DNA of 64,000 bases from Tetrahymena elliotti 4EA. Taxonomy: Eukaryota > Ciliophora > Oligohymenophorea > Hymenostomatida > Tetrahymenidae. The first letter of the stretch is position 1. The number at the start of each line of letters is the position of its first letter. Both the position numbers and the translations under genes were made by a program. The DNA is taken from NCBI GenBank assembly GCA_000231825.2, contig JH720341.1, forward strand, positions 518,099 to 582,098, read 5' to 3'. Below, in pieces: positions 1 through 13,213 of the stretch. Under the pieces are notes generated by a model that was given only the letters and a program-made list of their open reading frames with translations, was not told the DNA's origin and did not search any database.

Positions 1-917
1 GAAAAAAAATATAAAAAAAGAACTAAAAAGTTTCTCTTCTCTTCTAATCATATTTTTTTCTATTTTAAAAAATAAAAAACAGATATTGTTTACATAGGAA
101 AAATGAATTAGAAGAGAAGAGAAACATAGCTTTTGAAATAATTTAATATTATAAGAAAATATTTTGTATTTGTATTTCTATTTTATTTTGTTTGTTATGT
201 ACTTCATTATTCAAACAAATTATAAAAACTAATCTAAATTTTCCATTACCTTTTGATTCTAATATTTTATATTAAAACTGTCTATAAAAAATATGCGTAA
301 AAATAATAAAAAATAATAGTCTAAATCAATCAATTAATTTTTTAGCTGATACAGCTGGTAATAATAAAGTATCTATAATATTCAATGTTATTATTAATAT
401 TTTAGTTAATCATGATAAATTAAATAAACTATGAAATTAAGCAATTTTATGTAAATTTTTACATGTTTTATTAATTTATTATTTTATTGATTAAATAAAA
501 CGATGATTTTTTTACTTTGTTTAAGCTTTCTGTATTTTTATATTTATATTTTCTTTAAAAATATAAAAAAATAAACCAGAAATCTTCCATTTAATCTTGA
601 TTAAAAATTTTTACTTTTTATTGATAAATTATCAATTAATTAAATAAATATTGTTTAAAGAGGAAAAATTAGCTACAAAAATAATTTTTAGTTTAAAAAT
701 AGTTTTATATTTACAGTTATTAAAAAGAATATTTGAATTAATTCAAAATCATCTTTTATGTCATCTGTTATCACTTAATTTACTATTAATATTTCAAAAT
801 TTTTATAAAAAAATAAATCACAAATAAAATAATCATTATAAAAATTAATGAAAGCTAATTCAGTAGCTCTAGTAAGTTAACCATTGAATCAGAAAAATAT
901 CATATTTATTTTATTTA
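1..917. other. Intergenic DNA, left edge
   Basis: No coding stretch is supported. It holds the inverted repeat at 30-125 (listed separately) and presumably the 5' flank of the LRR gene that starts at 918. An ATG near 849 runs into TGA within 30 codons and was not used as a start. Confidence 0.6.
30..125. repeat. Perfect 19-bp inverted repeat with 58-bp loop
   Basis: Bases 30-48 (GTTTCTCTTCTCTTCTAAT) are exactly the reverse complement of 107-125. The arms are purine/pyrimidine segregated (TTCTC/GAGAA), so this is not simple A+T palindromy. It could form a hairpin in RNA or a cruciform in DNA. No gene is visible on its left inside the window, so it may be a 3' UTR element of an unseen gene or a relic of a small mobile element. 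Confidence 0.9.
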
Positions 918-3900
918 ATGAAAAAGTTAGATGATTTTTATCTTTAGAAAGTCATGGAACTCAAAATTAACTACTCGTATTCTTTCATTACAAATTATAT
1001 CAAAGTCTATTTTTTTTAAAGTTTGTAAAATATAGAATAAGAGCATCTATCTTAATTATAGCGTGTGATTAGAAACTCATAAAACATAGAAGCTCTTTAT
1101 TACAAATATGAGTAAGAATACTTATTTGAAAATATAATTAATAGAAATTTAAAATCCTTTCTTTATAAATCAAAAACAATCATTAAATTTAATAAAAAAT
1201 TAAAAAAAAGCTTTAATGAAAATGCCGAAGAAGTTACAAAAGTAATTTGTGATTCTATCTGTGATCATAAAAAATTGAATATCTTCCATCTTTAACTTTT
1301 GTAAGAGTTTTATTTATAATGTATTCTAAATTAATTAAAAAATTATTAGGAAATGTTAACTAAATTTTTAAGCTATAAAAATGATGGAGAATAAATTAAG
1401 TAAAGTAGAAAATCTTTTATAATTGACATTAAATTTAAGGTAAATTCTTTTCATTTTTACTATTATTAAATTAATAATTAATAAAAGATACAACTTTGCC
1501 AAGCAAGACGGATCCTAGTTACTTGGTTAAATAATAGCAAGTTGTACTAAATTATAGGATCTTAATATTGATTTAAGGTATTTAATTCTAATATCTATTT
1601 TATTTTAATAAAATTAAATTTAAACTTTTAAAATCATTTAATTTAAATTCTGATGAATCAAATTTAAAAAATATTTGAAAGCTTTAATAAAATGGAGGCA
1701 GAGGGATTTTTAAGATTTACAGAAGGGTTAAAATAATCACATAACCTGAGAAATTTAATTCTTTCACTAAGGTAAATAAAATTCATGCAGAGTTTTAAAA
1801 TCTGAATTGAGTTATTGTATTAAAGGGAAAATCAAATAAGGTAAGAGTCTATTTACCAAAGTATAGAGAATATTGGATAATGCAAAAATTTACAAAATCT
1901 TTATATTGATTTAAGGTAGTTCTTTTCTTCTTTAAACAAAATATTTATTTTTTTAATTATGTAAAGAGAAAACTATCTAAAAGACTAAGGAATTGTTTAG
2001 CTAGGTTAAGGAATGAAGCATGTAACACACTTATAAGAATTAACTCTCTTTATACAGTATTTCCTTTATTTTTCTTTTTTATTTTTGATGGTAAATTAAC
2101 TTCAAAATAATAAAGTAAAACGGCTTTTGGAGATTAAGGTCTTTTAGAATTAAGTAAAGGAATTTCTTTATTAGTAAACTTAAGAAAAATAGCCCTTGAT
2201 GTTAGGTTGATTTAATTTAAAAAGATCTCTTTATATAATAAAATTAAATAAACTAAAAAAGTTACAACAATATTTAAAATGAATCTGTAATTTCAATTAC
2301 TGAAACTATTTGGAATCTTTAGAATTTAGAAACTATTATTTTTGATGTCAGGTATTTAATCTTAGAATATTTAAACAAATTTTATTGTTTTTTAATTAAA
2401 AGTGGAAATGAACTTGATAACAAATTATGCTTTCAAAATACACCTTGTGATAAGCAATAGGAAAATATGAAGCATTTATAACTCAACTTTAAGTTAAATT
2501 TATATTTTAAATAAAATAAGTACTGAGTTTTATGCAAATATAAATAGTTTTGTCAGATTCTAGAATCCTCCAGCTTAATAATTAATTTAGAGAATTAAAT
2601 AATATAGGAATTTAAGATACCTCTCCTTAGAATTGTGGTATTTTATTTAAAATATAATATATATTTTTTAGCATATTTAAAACAATTTATTTAACATTTA
2701 TAGCTGCGATGGGATATTAGATTGTACAATCATAGAACTTTCATAATTTTTCTAGAATTAAATTAATTTACAAACTCTAATCCTTGAACTAAGGTAACTC
2801 TTTTAGTCAAGATTTAATAATATATGTTTTTTTATAGTGGAAACAACATTACAAAGGAAGGAGTGGATTTTCTGTAATAATTACAAAATTGTAGTTAGAT
2901 CACAAAATTATATTTGAATTTAAGGTTTTTTATTCATTAGAATTTTAAATAATTTTATTTCATATTTGATATTTTATTTAGTGGAAATCATATTTTTTCT
3001 GAGGGAGCTGAATATATAGGAAATGCAATTTCTAACTTGTATCAATTATAGGATTTAAATATTTCATTTTAGTAAATTAACATTCAAATAGTATTGTCTT
3101 TATAAATCTTAATTTTATTTTAGCAATTGTCATTTTATGGAAGAAACATTTTACAAAGTCATCTAAGAAATCTAAAAATGCAAATATTTGAAGTTTTTTT
3201 AAGTTACTGTTCGGTAAATAAAATATTATTTTAAATAAAACTAATAATTATTTTAAAAAAAGACAAATTTAAGGTAGAATTAACTCACAAATTAGAAGGA
3301 TTTTGATGAAGCTATCAAAGCTGGTTTTAATGAATTTTTACTTTAGATGAAAACTTAGATAAAATATTAATAATGTTAATTTTATGTAAAAGTAAACTAA
3401 TTTTTATATTTTTGTGTTAGGTGTACAAATTTAAATTAAAAATTATTTTTTATTTCATTTCTATTTTATTAAAATTTTTATTTAAAAATGTTTAATAATC
3501 AGAAATAAAGATTGATTATTTTTTAAAATTGAATATTTTTACATAAGTTATACATTTTATTTCTGTTTTCAATTCTTAGATTTTAATTAAAAAAATATAG
3601 AAAATTCACCACCAGATTTTATCAAGTCTTAAGATAAGATTTTTATTTAATATCAAAAAAAATTCTAGTAAAATTTGATTAATATTTTTTGTGTGAAATT
3701 CAAAAGTAGAAGATATTTTAGAATCAATGAACTATCTAAGTGAAGTAAACTATTTAGTTACAAAATATATTTATTTTAATTTACTATATAAAATTCATAG
3801 ATAGAAGAAGGGAGTATTCCTGAACTATAAGAGCTCAAATTAGATTTGAAGTAAAATCTTGTTATCATTTTTTTAAAAGAATAAATATTTTTTTAAAGCA

Positions 3901-5351
3901 TTTTTTGAACATGTAAAATCATTAAATTTTATAGATTTAAAGGAATAAAAGACTTGTAAACTAATGAATTAGGACCATAAATAGCTCAATGCTCAAAACT
4001 AGAATCTTTGACTTTACTGCTATAGTACTTAACCTTGAATTTGCATAGAATAATCAATTTTATTAAATAATTAGAAAGAATTAGATCACAAATGAAGGGT
4101 TTTAGCAGTTATTGTAGCCTTTAGCAAATTAGGAAAATCTAAAGTATTTAGAAATTAACCTGAAGTAAATCTATTAAATTTTTATTTAAGATTATTCAAA
4201 GAAACATTTAAAATATTATCATTTAACAACTAAATTTTAAATGTTAAAATACTTAAAGTGAGAATCCTCTTGGGTAAGATCTAGATAATGTAGGAAAAGA
4301 ATTATCAAATTATAAAAGTATGACAGATTTATATCTATATTTAAGGTAGCTATTTATTTTATATTAAAAATATTAATTTATATTCTTATATAATAGGGAG
4401 TGCAGTATTTATTAATCTGGAGCTTCAAATTTACTCAAAGAACTTGTTAATTGCAAAAATTTGAGCACACTCTACTTAGATTTAAAGTAAATTTTTTGTT
4501 AAAATAACATTTATAACATTATTTTTTCTTGATTTTAAGCTAAAATTCATTAGGAAATAATGGTATGATAAAGTTTGGTGAAGAATTAAATAAATTTACA
4601 AATTTGAAATCTTTGACATTGCTTGCATGGTAGTTTTTTTATTCATAGCAATTTTTTAATTTATTTGAATTATTTTCTTAGTGAAAATAGAATTTATGAT
4701 GAAGGAATCTAAGCCTTATCAGCAGGATTAAGTGAATGCTTAAACTTACAAAAACTTACTCTTTTCTTTTAGTAATAAATAAATAATAATTTAAAATGTT
4801 TAAATCAAAATAAATATTATTAAAAATAGAAAGAATTTTATTGAAACTGCTGGAGTTTACCATTTAGCAAACAATATTTCAAAACTCTAAAACCTAGTTC
4901 ATTTGCAAATGAACATCTCGTAATTTTAAATATTATCTTAATTTATTTAAAACTTTTAAAAATTCAATAACAGGAAGAATTTGATTTAAAACAACTCTGT
5001 CTAAGTTCTTGCTAATGAAATTTCCAAGCTAAAAAAATTAGTTTCAATATCTTTAGACTTATCGTAATAAATTGCTTGTTTAGATTTCATTAGTAATTTT
5101 TACAAATAAATAACTAAACAGAAACAACTTCATTAAGGATGATGCAGCTAATTATTTAGGAAGGGAAATATAATAATTTAAGAATCTCAGGTTTGTGCAA
5201 CTCATTTTTTGGTATTATTTTGGTTATTAACATATTTTGAAAGATTTTATTAATTAGGGAAAATCCTATCAGTGAGAATTGTATTGGTAATTTGAATAAA
5301 AAAAATATGTCAAAAATTCAAAAACTTGTCGTGAATAGTATATTAATTTGA
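918..5351 (+). CDS. Leucine-rich repeat protein, one exon per repeat
   Basis: Multi-exon gene read with TAA/TAG as Gln. ATG 918 opens a first exon to 1300 that ends in an LRR-like stretch. After it come exons of exactly 90 nt: 1350-1439, 1488-1577, 1682-1771, 1826-1915 and 1967-2056, all in phase 2, each encoding one 30-residue unit of the type N..DxGxxxLGxxIxxCxxLxxLxIxLR (example YNFAKQDGSQLLGQIIASC). Similar units continue to the last exon, which ends at TGA 5349-5351; I estimate at least twenty. The pattern is that of ribonuclease-inhibitor-like LRRs, which form a solenoid for protein binding. No signal peptide, kinase or membrane segment is seen. Function is unknown. Internal splice sites past about 3.2 kb are less certain, and 3360-3780 may hold a long intron. 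Confidence 0.85.
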
Positions 5352-6044
5352 TTTTTAAATAACCAAAAAAATCCTCAATTACTAATAAAAGTAATAAATC
5401 ATAGCAGAATCCTTATTAAATTATATAAAATTCTATTCATTAAACAAAAATTAATATGAAGTTTGTTTGAATCTTTCCTTAAACTAATTTAAGAAAAAAA
5501 AATTATTTGCTTTTTCATAAACTCATATTGATAGAGGAAAGTCAAAATCTTTATACCTTTAATTTAATATCACTATATAAATATTATAAAATTTAATATA
5601 TAAATATTATTCGTTATATAATTTATACATTTAAAAACTATAAGAATTATTAAAAACTAAAATTACTTTATTAGAATTTGTAAAATTTTTATTAATATTT
5701 TTTATTAATTTTCCAAAAAAAGAAGTTATTAATTTAAACAAAATTTTTAGAAGAATAAAGTATTATTAACTTAATTATTGTTTTCTTACGATTTTTGGTT
5801 TTAATTTGAATAAATTAAAACTTTCAATTTATTTTATGAAAATATTGTAACCTAGTTGTTTTCTTTCCAAAATTTTCCTAATTTTTATTTAGTTTAAGTT
5901 TCTGTTTGAAAATAAGAATAATGAGATTGAATAAGAACTCTTATTATAAAATAATGAATGAGGGGGATTTATTTACATAAATTGATATTTTACTTTTAAT
6001 TTAAATTATTTTAATTATGCACAAGAATTTTAATTATTTTTTAT
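5352..6044. other. Convergent intergenic region
   Basis: 3' flanks of the plus-strand LRR gene and the minus-strand Asn/Gln-rich gene. It holds the short A+T direct repeat at 5575-5610. Nothing coding is seen. Confidence 0.6.
5575..5610. repeat. Short direct repeat, two copies of ATATAAATATTAT
   Basis: Two exact 13-bp copies lie at 5575-5587 and 5598-5610, a 23-bp period. It is A+T only and could have arisen by chance or slippage. Confidence 0.7.
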
Positions 6045-9000
6045 TCAGTATTTATAGTGCTAAAAATTTCCATCAGATTTAACTTTCACATCTTGATCAG
6101 TTTCTGTTTTGTTCAGATAATTATTTAAAGAAGTAACAATCATTTAATCAAATTGAGAGTTTATTATTGATTTTTTGGAATTAGCAATTTCTTCATTGTC
6201 ATCAAGAAGATTTCTCTCTTCTTTGCAAGTGCTCAGTTCATCGACTGGATTAAGATCTGAACCTAGATCATCAATAGATTATAAATTATGATTATTCTTA
6301 TTAGTTTTATTTATAGCTACATCATCTAACTAAATTATGAGTTTATCTTTCAGCTTTTTAATTAATATTTAACTTTAAATATTTTCTATAAAATTAAAAA
6401 TATTTACTTTATCTGCTACAGGAGCATGTTATGGAATAAGTGTCTTTTTATCACCAATTTAGAACTATAAATTCATCTTCATTTGTTATAATTTTTAAAA
6501 ATCAACTTATTCTTTAGAATCTTTCAAAGTATCTTTATTTAATATATCATTTCTTTTATAAATTTTGGCTGCATTTCTCTTAAATCTCTTATCATCTGCT
6601 ACTGCTAACAATTCTTATTTAGGTTCCATTATTATTGGTGATTCACAAAAAGTAACATTTTATTATCTTGCTTTTTTATTGAATTAAGCAAGAGAATCCA
6701 TTTCTTCTATTTGAGATCCTATACTTCCTTAACTTCTAAGAGCCATTTTTTATAGTTAAGGTGGATGAGGATGCATTTTTATTTTTTATTGGGCATTTAA
6801 AGAAGATTATTATGAGTTTAATTGAACTATGCTTTCATCTACTAATTTTATTTCTGAATGAGTATTGTTTTAGCTCTTACTTTAGTTTTGATTCAAAAAA
6901 GAATTTTGCTGTTAAAAATTACTGCCAAAAGACTCTTCAATCACTTCGACTTACTAGCTTGCCATTAAAGAACCAGCATTTATTGTTTATAAAGCATTGT
7001 TTTCTTTGTTTTGCTTATCAGCAATAAAAGAATTAGGACACCCAAAAGAATTTATGGAAGAATAGTGAGATTATTACTAAGGTATATTAGAGCCTTATGG
7101 TCTCAAAATATGGGAATCTTCTTTAACATTATATGATTAGTTATGATAATTTTAAATAGGTTATTTGCTATCATAACTTATAAAACTATCTTTTTTAAGA
7201 ACTGAAGGAGCAAATGATGGTCCTTAAATTGACTCTTCATCAATTTCAAATTAATCATTATTATATTTTTCTGAATCTTCACCTAAATCTTATCTTTTTT
7301 CTAAAAAAAATAATTCTTAAAATTTTATATTGATAAATCTAAATGAAAATTTGTGATTTTGTATTGATAAGTAATATTGATTAGAAATGTTTGGTTATTT
7401 AGCATATTACTGATAATAAGTATTTGTTAACAAATAAAGAATAATGTATACCATCAATAATAGAAGAAGGCAAGTCATTGAAGCTTCTATTAGGATCAAA
7501 ATTTTGATCAAAAGAAAATCTATTAAAATGTGATTGCTAATTTTATTAAATTGTTTGAGAGTGTTAAACCGAACTGACAGGTTAGAGTAAATTTTTAATA
7601 TCAGATTACTGAGTAGGTATTTTTTATGAAAGTTTATCCATATGAGAAGAAAGTCTATCATAATTAGATGTAGACAAATTTTCTTGATTAACTATAGCAC
7701 CTATATATTATTCCAAGTAATCACTTTATTGAGACTAATAATTAATATTTTCTCCGCTATCATTCCTAAGCATTAATTATTCATCTTTTCCATAAAACTT
7801 ATTATCTGTACTGATATTTTTTATTGATAATTTTTTTGTTTGATTTTATTATTAGCTTAAAACTTCTTACAAAAGATTGTTCTGTTTTTCATTTGAATTA
7901 TTTGCAAATCTATATGCCCTTGACCTTCCAAAACTCTTTGATCTTTAAGGTTATGCTTAAATTTAAGCAGGGTTTTAAATTTAAAATTATTATGCAGAAT
8001 TTTATTTTTGCTAGTATTGCTACTATCCATTATTTAAATGATTTAAAACATTTTGGTTAATTTGATTTGATTAATATGCAAAGGCAGTATTATTTTAAGA
8101 CTATTAAGTTTATTTAGATCCTCTTTAAGCACTGCTTTTTTATCTTTCCCCATTGATATATACATCAGTCTTCAAAGATTCAAAATATCCTTTTGAATTT
8201 TGCTATCTAATATTAGAATATAAACTTTATCTTTCATGTGAAATTGATCTAAAACTTGTCCCATTTAGGGGAATGTAGTTCTTAGTATGCTAGATAGTTT
8301 AGCTTTCATTACATGAATTAATTGGATTAGAACTATCTCTAAGTTATCTTCTTTTTAAAAGACTGTGATGACGCCCTGTAGATTTACTTTATCTTTACTC
8401 CTTTTGGTTGATTTTTTTTTTAAATTAGTATAATAGTTATATAAAAAAGAATAATTTGAAAATAAATTAAAAAGAAAATGTAAAATAAATGTGATTACTT
8501 GTGGAACATAATAGTTTTATATTTATCCTGATTAATTTAAGATTGGAATTTAATTCTATGATCTCTTGATAGCTTTATTACCATAAATCTGCATTAGTTA
8601 AATATTTTTATCAAGCCTTTCTTTACTCTTTTTTTCAACAATAAAACGACTACCTAGTTCTGGGTTTTAAGCTAAGAATAGATTTTATAAATTTAAAGGA
8701 TTTTCAGGCATGACCTATAGTTTAATAAAAATAATAAACAAATTACTTTAAAAGATAATTTAATAATTTAATACAAAAGCTGTTTAAAAGTCTATGCTGT
8801 TATTGTCTTTATTTAGCTGTTAATTAGATTATTTAGTAAGTGAATTATATTAACTAGCTTAATTTGGTGGTTAAGGAATGAAGGTTTGTGGTGGAGAATT
8901 CATAGAAGGGCGCTTCACTGAGTTTTTTCTAAAGCTTTGTTTTCCCTTTTCGAATATGAAATAATAATTTATAAAATTAATATATTCCATTTTTAGATAA

Positions 9001-9626
9001 AAAAAGTAAGAAATTAAGTTAAAATTTCTAACAATCTAATTTATTACTTTAGATTTAGATTATTAAATGCTGTCCTAAGAAGGTGGCTGAAGAGAGTTAT
9101 ATTGTATTGTGTTATATTCTTTTACATTTTAATTATTTAGTGTTTAATATTGTGCCATATTAGCCATAACCTATTCTTAGGTTTTTATGTTTTCATTGAT
9201 TTCATAGTTTATTGTATTCTAATTGCTTTTAGTTGGAGGAAAGAAATTCATAAATTATTTTTCATGAGATAGCTTTCTATTTATATACACTTTACCTTAA
9301 GCGCTGTTATTCTTAGATGTATTTCTACTTAAATTTGTATCCTATTTTGCTTAATACTATGGAGTGTTTATAAAATTTTAGTTATTGATATTTTCAATAT
9401 TTGCTTATTAGTTGATTTGGTAGTAACTAATTGATTAATTATTAGAATTATTTCCACTATTAGCATTTTATTCATTGATAAATGTGTTATTTATACTAAA
9501 CTAAGGGCTATGCATTATAATTGTCTAATTGTAAACACCATTTGGATTTGCATTCTAGTTTAGACTAGCATTATTTTGCTAGTTATTATGATATTTCAAC
9601 CGTCTTCTATCTCTTATACTACTCAT
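6045..9626 (-). CDS. Large Asn/Gln/Ser-rich protein, function unknown
   Basis: Starts at ATG 9626 (MSSIRDRRRLKYHNNQQNN) and ends at TGA 6047-6045 (...SDGNFQHYKY). Several introns interrupt it, for example after NNSALR near 9300 and before the last block near 6400. About 1,000 residues are expected. Most of it is low complexity: the N-terminal 100 residues are mainly Asn, Gln and Ser, and later parts alternate Gln/Asn tracts with charged blocks. More ordered patches include a basic segment RSKSFGRSRAYRFANN (near 7930) and, near the C-terminus, KRFKRNAAKIYKRND. No catalytic motif, zinc site or membrane segment is visible. Many TAA/TAG codons make it look fragmented under the standard code. It may be a scaffold or RNA-associated protein, but that is only inference from composition. 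Confidence 0.75.
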
Positions 9627-10599
9627 TTTACAATTTAATTTATTAATACTTAATTATATCCTAATTCACCAATATTTAAGTGATTGAATGATTCTTAGTT
9701 TCTTAAATAATTTTGAAGATTTCTTGGCATACCAAAAGATTGGTTAAAAAATTTATTTATAATACTTATACTTATAACTACTAAATCATCTAAACAAATA
9801 AACAATTTGATCAGATTGAATTTCTCATCTTTATGTTGTTATTATTATTATTATTAATTATCTAAAATTATTATATTAATTTCTGTTGAAGAAGATAAAA
9901 AACAACAATTATAGAAAGGTTATTTGTTATAATTTTGTTTTTATTTTCCAATCACCAAACAATCACCAAAGAAAAAGAAGATTATTTTATTAAAAATTAC
10001 CTAAATTAAATACAATTTTAATTCATTCTATTACAAAAAATAAAAAATGTTAGTTTAAAAGTAAATACTATAATACAAATTTCTCATTATTTTACCAATA
10101 TTGGTAATTATTTTTAGTTTTTTCAATTTGGATCATTCATTTTTAAATATTTAAAATTATTCTAAAATATTTCAAAGAAGCATAAGTCTAAGATTGTTTA
10201 TTTATGATAAGATTTTGTATTTATTACTTTTTAAACTTAAAAGGGATTTTTGTTTTTCTTATACCAAAAATTTAGTTTAATGAAAAAGCAGTATTTATTT
10301 CGTTCATTTTGCTTATTTTAAATTTTTGTGGCTGATTTTTTTAGGTCAGATAATTAAAATTTCTCATAAATTATTCATATTGATAAATATTTTTAGCTTT
10401 AAAAGAAATTTTGATTATTTTTATTTATTTTAGGTAGTTCTAAAATATTTCAAATAAGTACAAATCTAAGATTGTTTATTGATTTTTAGATATTGTACTT
10501 TATTATTTTTAAACTAAAAAATGAATTTTATTTTTCTTTTGACTAAATAATTTATTTGATACATACAGAAAAATTACTACAGTTGACATATTATTTAAT
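9627..10599. other. Intergenic region with a diverged direct duplication
   Basis: Separates the start of the Asn/Gln-rich gene from the 3' end of the LRR/coiled-coil gene. It contains a short TTA microsatellite around 9838-9856 and the downstream copy of the duplication described at 10161-10641. Confidence 0.6.
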
Positions 10600-10641
10600 T
10601 CATTTTGCTTATTTAATATTAATGACTGATTTTTTATTAGG
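10161..10641. repeat. Diverged tandem duplication of a gene 3' end
   Basis: A segment of roughly 190 bp starting TCTAAAATATTTCAAA at 10161 recurs from 10439 (TCTAAAATATTTCAAATAAG). Both copies share TCTAAGATTGTTTATT, then TTCATTTTGCTTATTT, then CTGATTTTTT.TAGG in the same order. The 10439 copy contains the TGA (10600-10602) and the last codons of the LRR/coiled-coil gene. The other copy preserves the same TCATTTTGCTTA at 10304, so it looks like a relic of that gene's tail. Confidence 0.7.
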
Positions 10642-13213
10642 TTTTGATTTAGTCTTTTGTTATAATAATTTAATTCTTTCCTAAACTTATTTAATTTTAT
10701 TTTCTAGATAAAGATTTAACTTTGAAGCATCTTCTACTTACAAAATTATTTGAACTTTTCTATCGTTTAACTTCTTTTTTTATTCTTCAAGTTAATTTTT
10801 TCTTTTAGAAAATGCTTGAAATTTATTTTCATACTAAACTTTATAAACCTAAAGATCATTTACTAGCTTTTCACTTTCTACCTTAAGCTCAGATATTTCG
10901 TTTTCATAATCAGTAATAATTTGTTTGTGTTAAATTTCATTATCTTTACTGATAATAATAGATTAGTTAACTTTTTTTATATCTACAAACTCATCAAGTA
11001 ATTTATCATAGAGTTTTTTACACTCTCCATCTTCTCTTTCATACAATTCTTCATATTTGGTTATTTCTTGGGCATGTTGGTTATTCTTTTTTTGAAATTC
11101 TTCCTCTTTCTTCTAAAAATCCTCTGGCTTTTATTCAATCTATTTTAATTCAATTAGCTTCTCCTTCAAATATGGTTCTTTCATTTAATTGTGACTATCA
11201 ACATTCATACCAATTAATCTTTGTATTTCATATAAATAATCTAATCTTATTAAATTCATTTCTAAATCTAATTTAATTATTTTTTAGTTATTTCTAGCTA
11301 AATCAATAAGTGAAAATCCTGATGCATCTCCTAATAAATTGTGACATAAGTTGATTTCAATAATTCCTGTATGAGATTTAAATGCATCAGCTATTTTAAA
11401 ATATAATTAAAAGTGATAATGTATGAAAATATTTTTTAATTTATTTAATAAAATTTATAGCAGACAAGAGAATAACTCCAAAAAAAAAATTACATAAAAT
11501 TTGTCCTCCAAAATCTTCAATAGCACATTTTGATAAATCCAAAATTTTCAGTCTTCTGTTTGTTATTAAATTTGGATCGTACTTTAAACTCTATGCTAAC
11601 ATTTCTGCTCCTAAATAAATTAAAAAAAATTTAATTCTTAAAATTTGATAAAAATAATTTGTAATTTATTTACCAGAATCTTTAATAAAGTTTTTACTGA
11701 GAATCAATGATTTCAGACTACTATTTCTAGAGAGTCCTGTTGCAATTGATTCTACAACTTCTGGATAGATGCAGCAATCTATCATACTCAGATAAGTTAT
11801 ATTTGTATTTTCTTGTAAAAATTGTATTATTTCTGTAAGTCCTCCTCTGAGATTATTTTAATCCAAAATTAATTTTTCTAGGTACTAGTTCTTCTATAAG
11901 CTTTCAAAAAAATTATTGATACCATCAGATGTTAGTTTGTTATTAGAAACATCTAAAATATTAAGAACACACATTTTTAACCCAGGCTTCAGTAATTCTC
12001 CTATTTTCTAGATTGTTTAATCTCCTAAGAAATTTCCTCTTAAATTTAATTCCAAAATTTTAGAATGAGAAAGTATAGATTCAAAACATTGGCTACAATC
12101 TTTTCCTATATCGTTCTTTGAAATATCTAAACTAACTAGTGATCTATTAGCAGCAAAGCCTTTACTCAGTGAAAATAGACCTAATGGTCCTACACAACAG
12201 TTTTACATTCTTAAGAATTATAATATCTCTGTTTAAGCTATATACTTACTCAAATCTATGCAGGCTGAGCGAGATAGCCTATTTCTATTATATCCATCAT
12301 AGCTTGATATATCTAAAGAAACAATATTTTGATTTAAATGGAGAATATTAACAACTGATTTTATTCCTAAAGGAGTTAGATTATTGTTTGATATATCAAG
12401 AATAGCTATACTTGATCTATGTTGTTTATTCAAAAAATTGCATATCACCTCTACTCCTTAGTCCCCTAAATTATTTTTTGATAAAAGTAGCTTGCTGAAT
12501 TAACACTTCGATTTTGCATTGTTTTTGATGAGCTACACAATTTTTTTAGATGATGAAATACCTAGTTAGAGTTCTTATAAATTAAGGTTCCCTCTTTTTA
12601 TTTAACTTTTTAGCTTATCTACAAATTTAAATAATTATTAAGGTAGAATTTTCAATTTATTGTCAGCACATTTTGCTTCAAATAAACTGAAAACATCTTC
12701 TATTTTCAAGGTATTCCATTCAGATAAATTTTCATCCAAAAGAAAATCGCTATTATCATTTTAGTCATCCCTATTTTAATCTTCACTACTTGAATCTGAA
12801 TAAGAATCTTCCTAAACTGAATCTTAATTTTAAATTAGTTCATTTCCATTAAAATATTTCTTAGCTGCTTCAATGGTCCTTGGTGATAATTAATCACTAT
12901 TTGTGTATGTCTGTTATGACAACAAGCTTCCATGTAAAGAAGCATCATGATTTTCTTAATCAAGTTAACTGAATTATCCAATATTTTCAAGTTAAAATAT
13001 GCTTAATTCACCTACAGGAGAATTTGATTAAGTTGAATAGCTATCTTTCCTTTTTTAATTCTACTAACTTTTAGTTTAAAATAGTTTCACTTACTTCATG
13101 GATGGGGAGCTAATCCTAAAATTTTTCTATGATTTTGTTAAACTGTCATTTAATTTGTTATTATCTTACTAAAGCTACCCTTTATATTTAGCAAGCTTCA
13201 TTATGGTATCCAT
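10600..13213 (-). CDS. LRR (ribonuclease-inhibitor type) and coiled-coil protein
   Basis: ATG 13213 (MDTIMKLAKYKGQLQQDNN) to TGA 10602-10600. The N-terminal third is polar and charged. The central part holds consecutive RI-type LRRs such as IAILDISNNNLTPLGIKSVV, ILELNLRGNFLGDQTIQKIG, VLNILDVSNNKLTSDGINNF and EKLILDQNNLRGGLTEIIQ. The C-terminal third is a long Lys/Glu/Gln-rich coiled coil (about 11200 down to 10620) ending ...PNKKSVINIKQAK. At least two introns are clear, near 11390-11470 and 11600-11670. The design resembles NLRC/LRRC74-like cytoskeletal or flagellar LRR proteins, but without a nucleotide-binding domain; a role in protein assembly is inference. The repeats here run on within exons, unlike the 90-nt exon family at both window edges. 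Confidence 0.85.

Noticed and set aside
6045..9626. Many in-frame TAA/TAG codons suggesting pseudogenes
   Set aside because: TAA and TAG fall at conserved Gln positions in UNG, Rab and Dim1, so they are sense codons here; genes end only at TGA.
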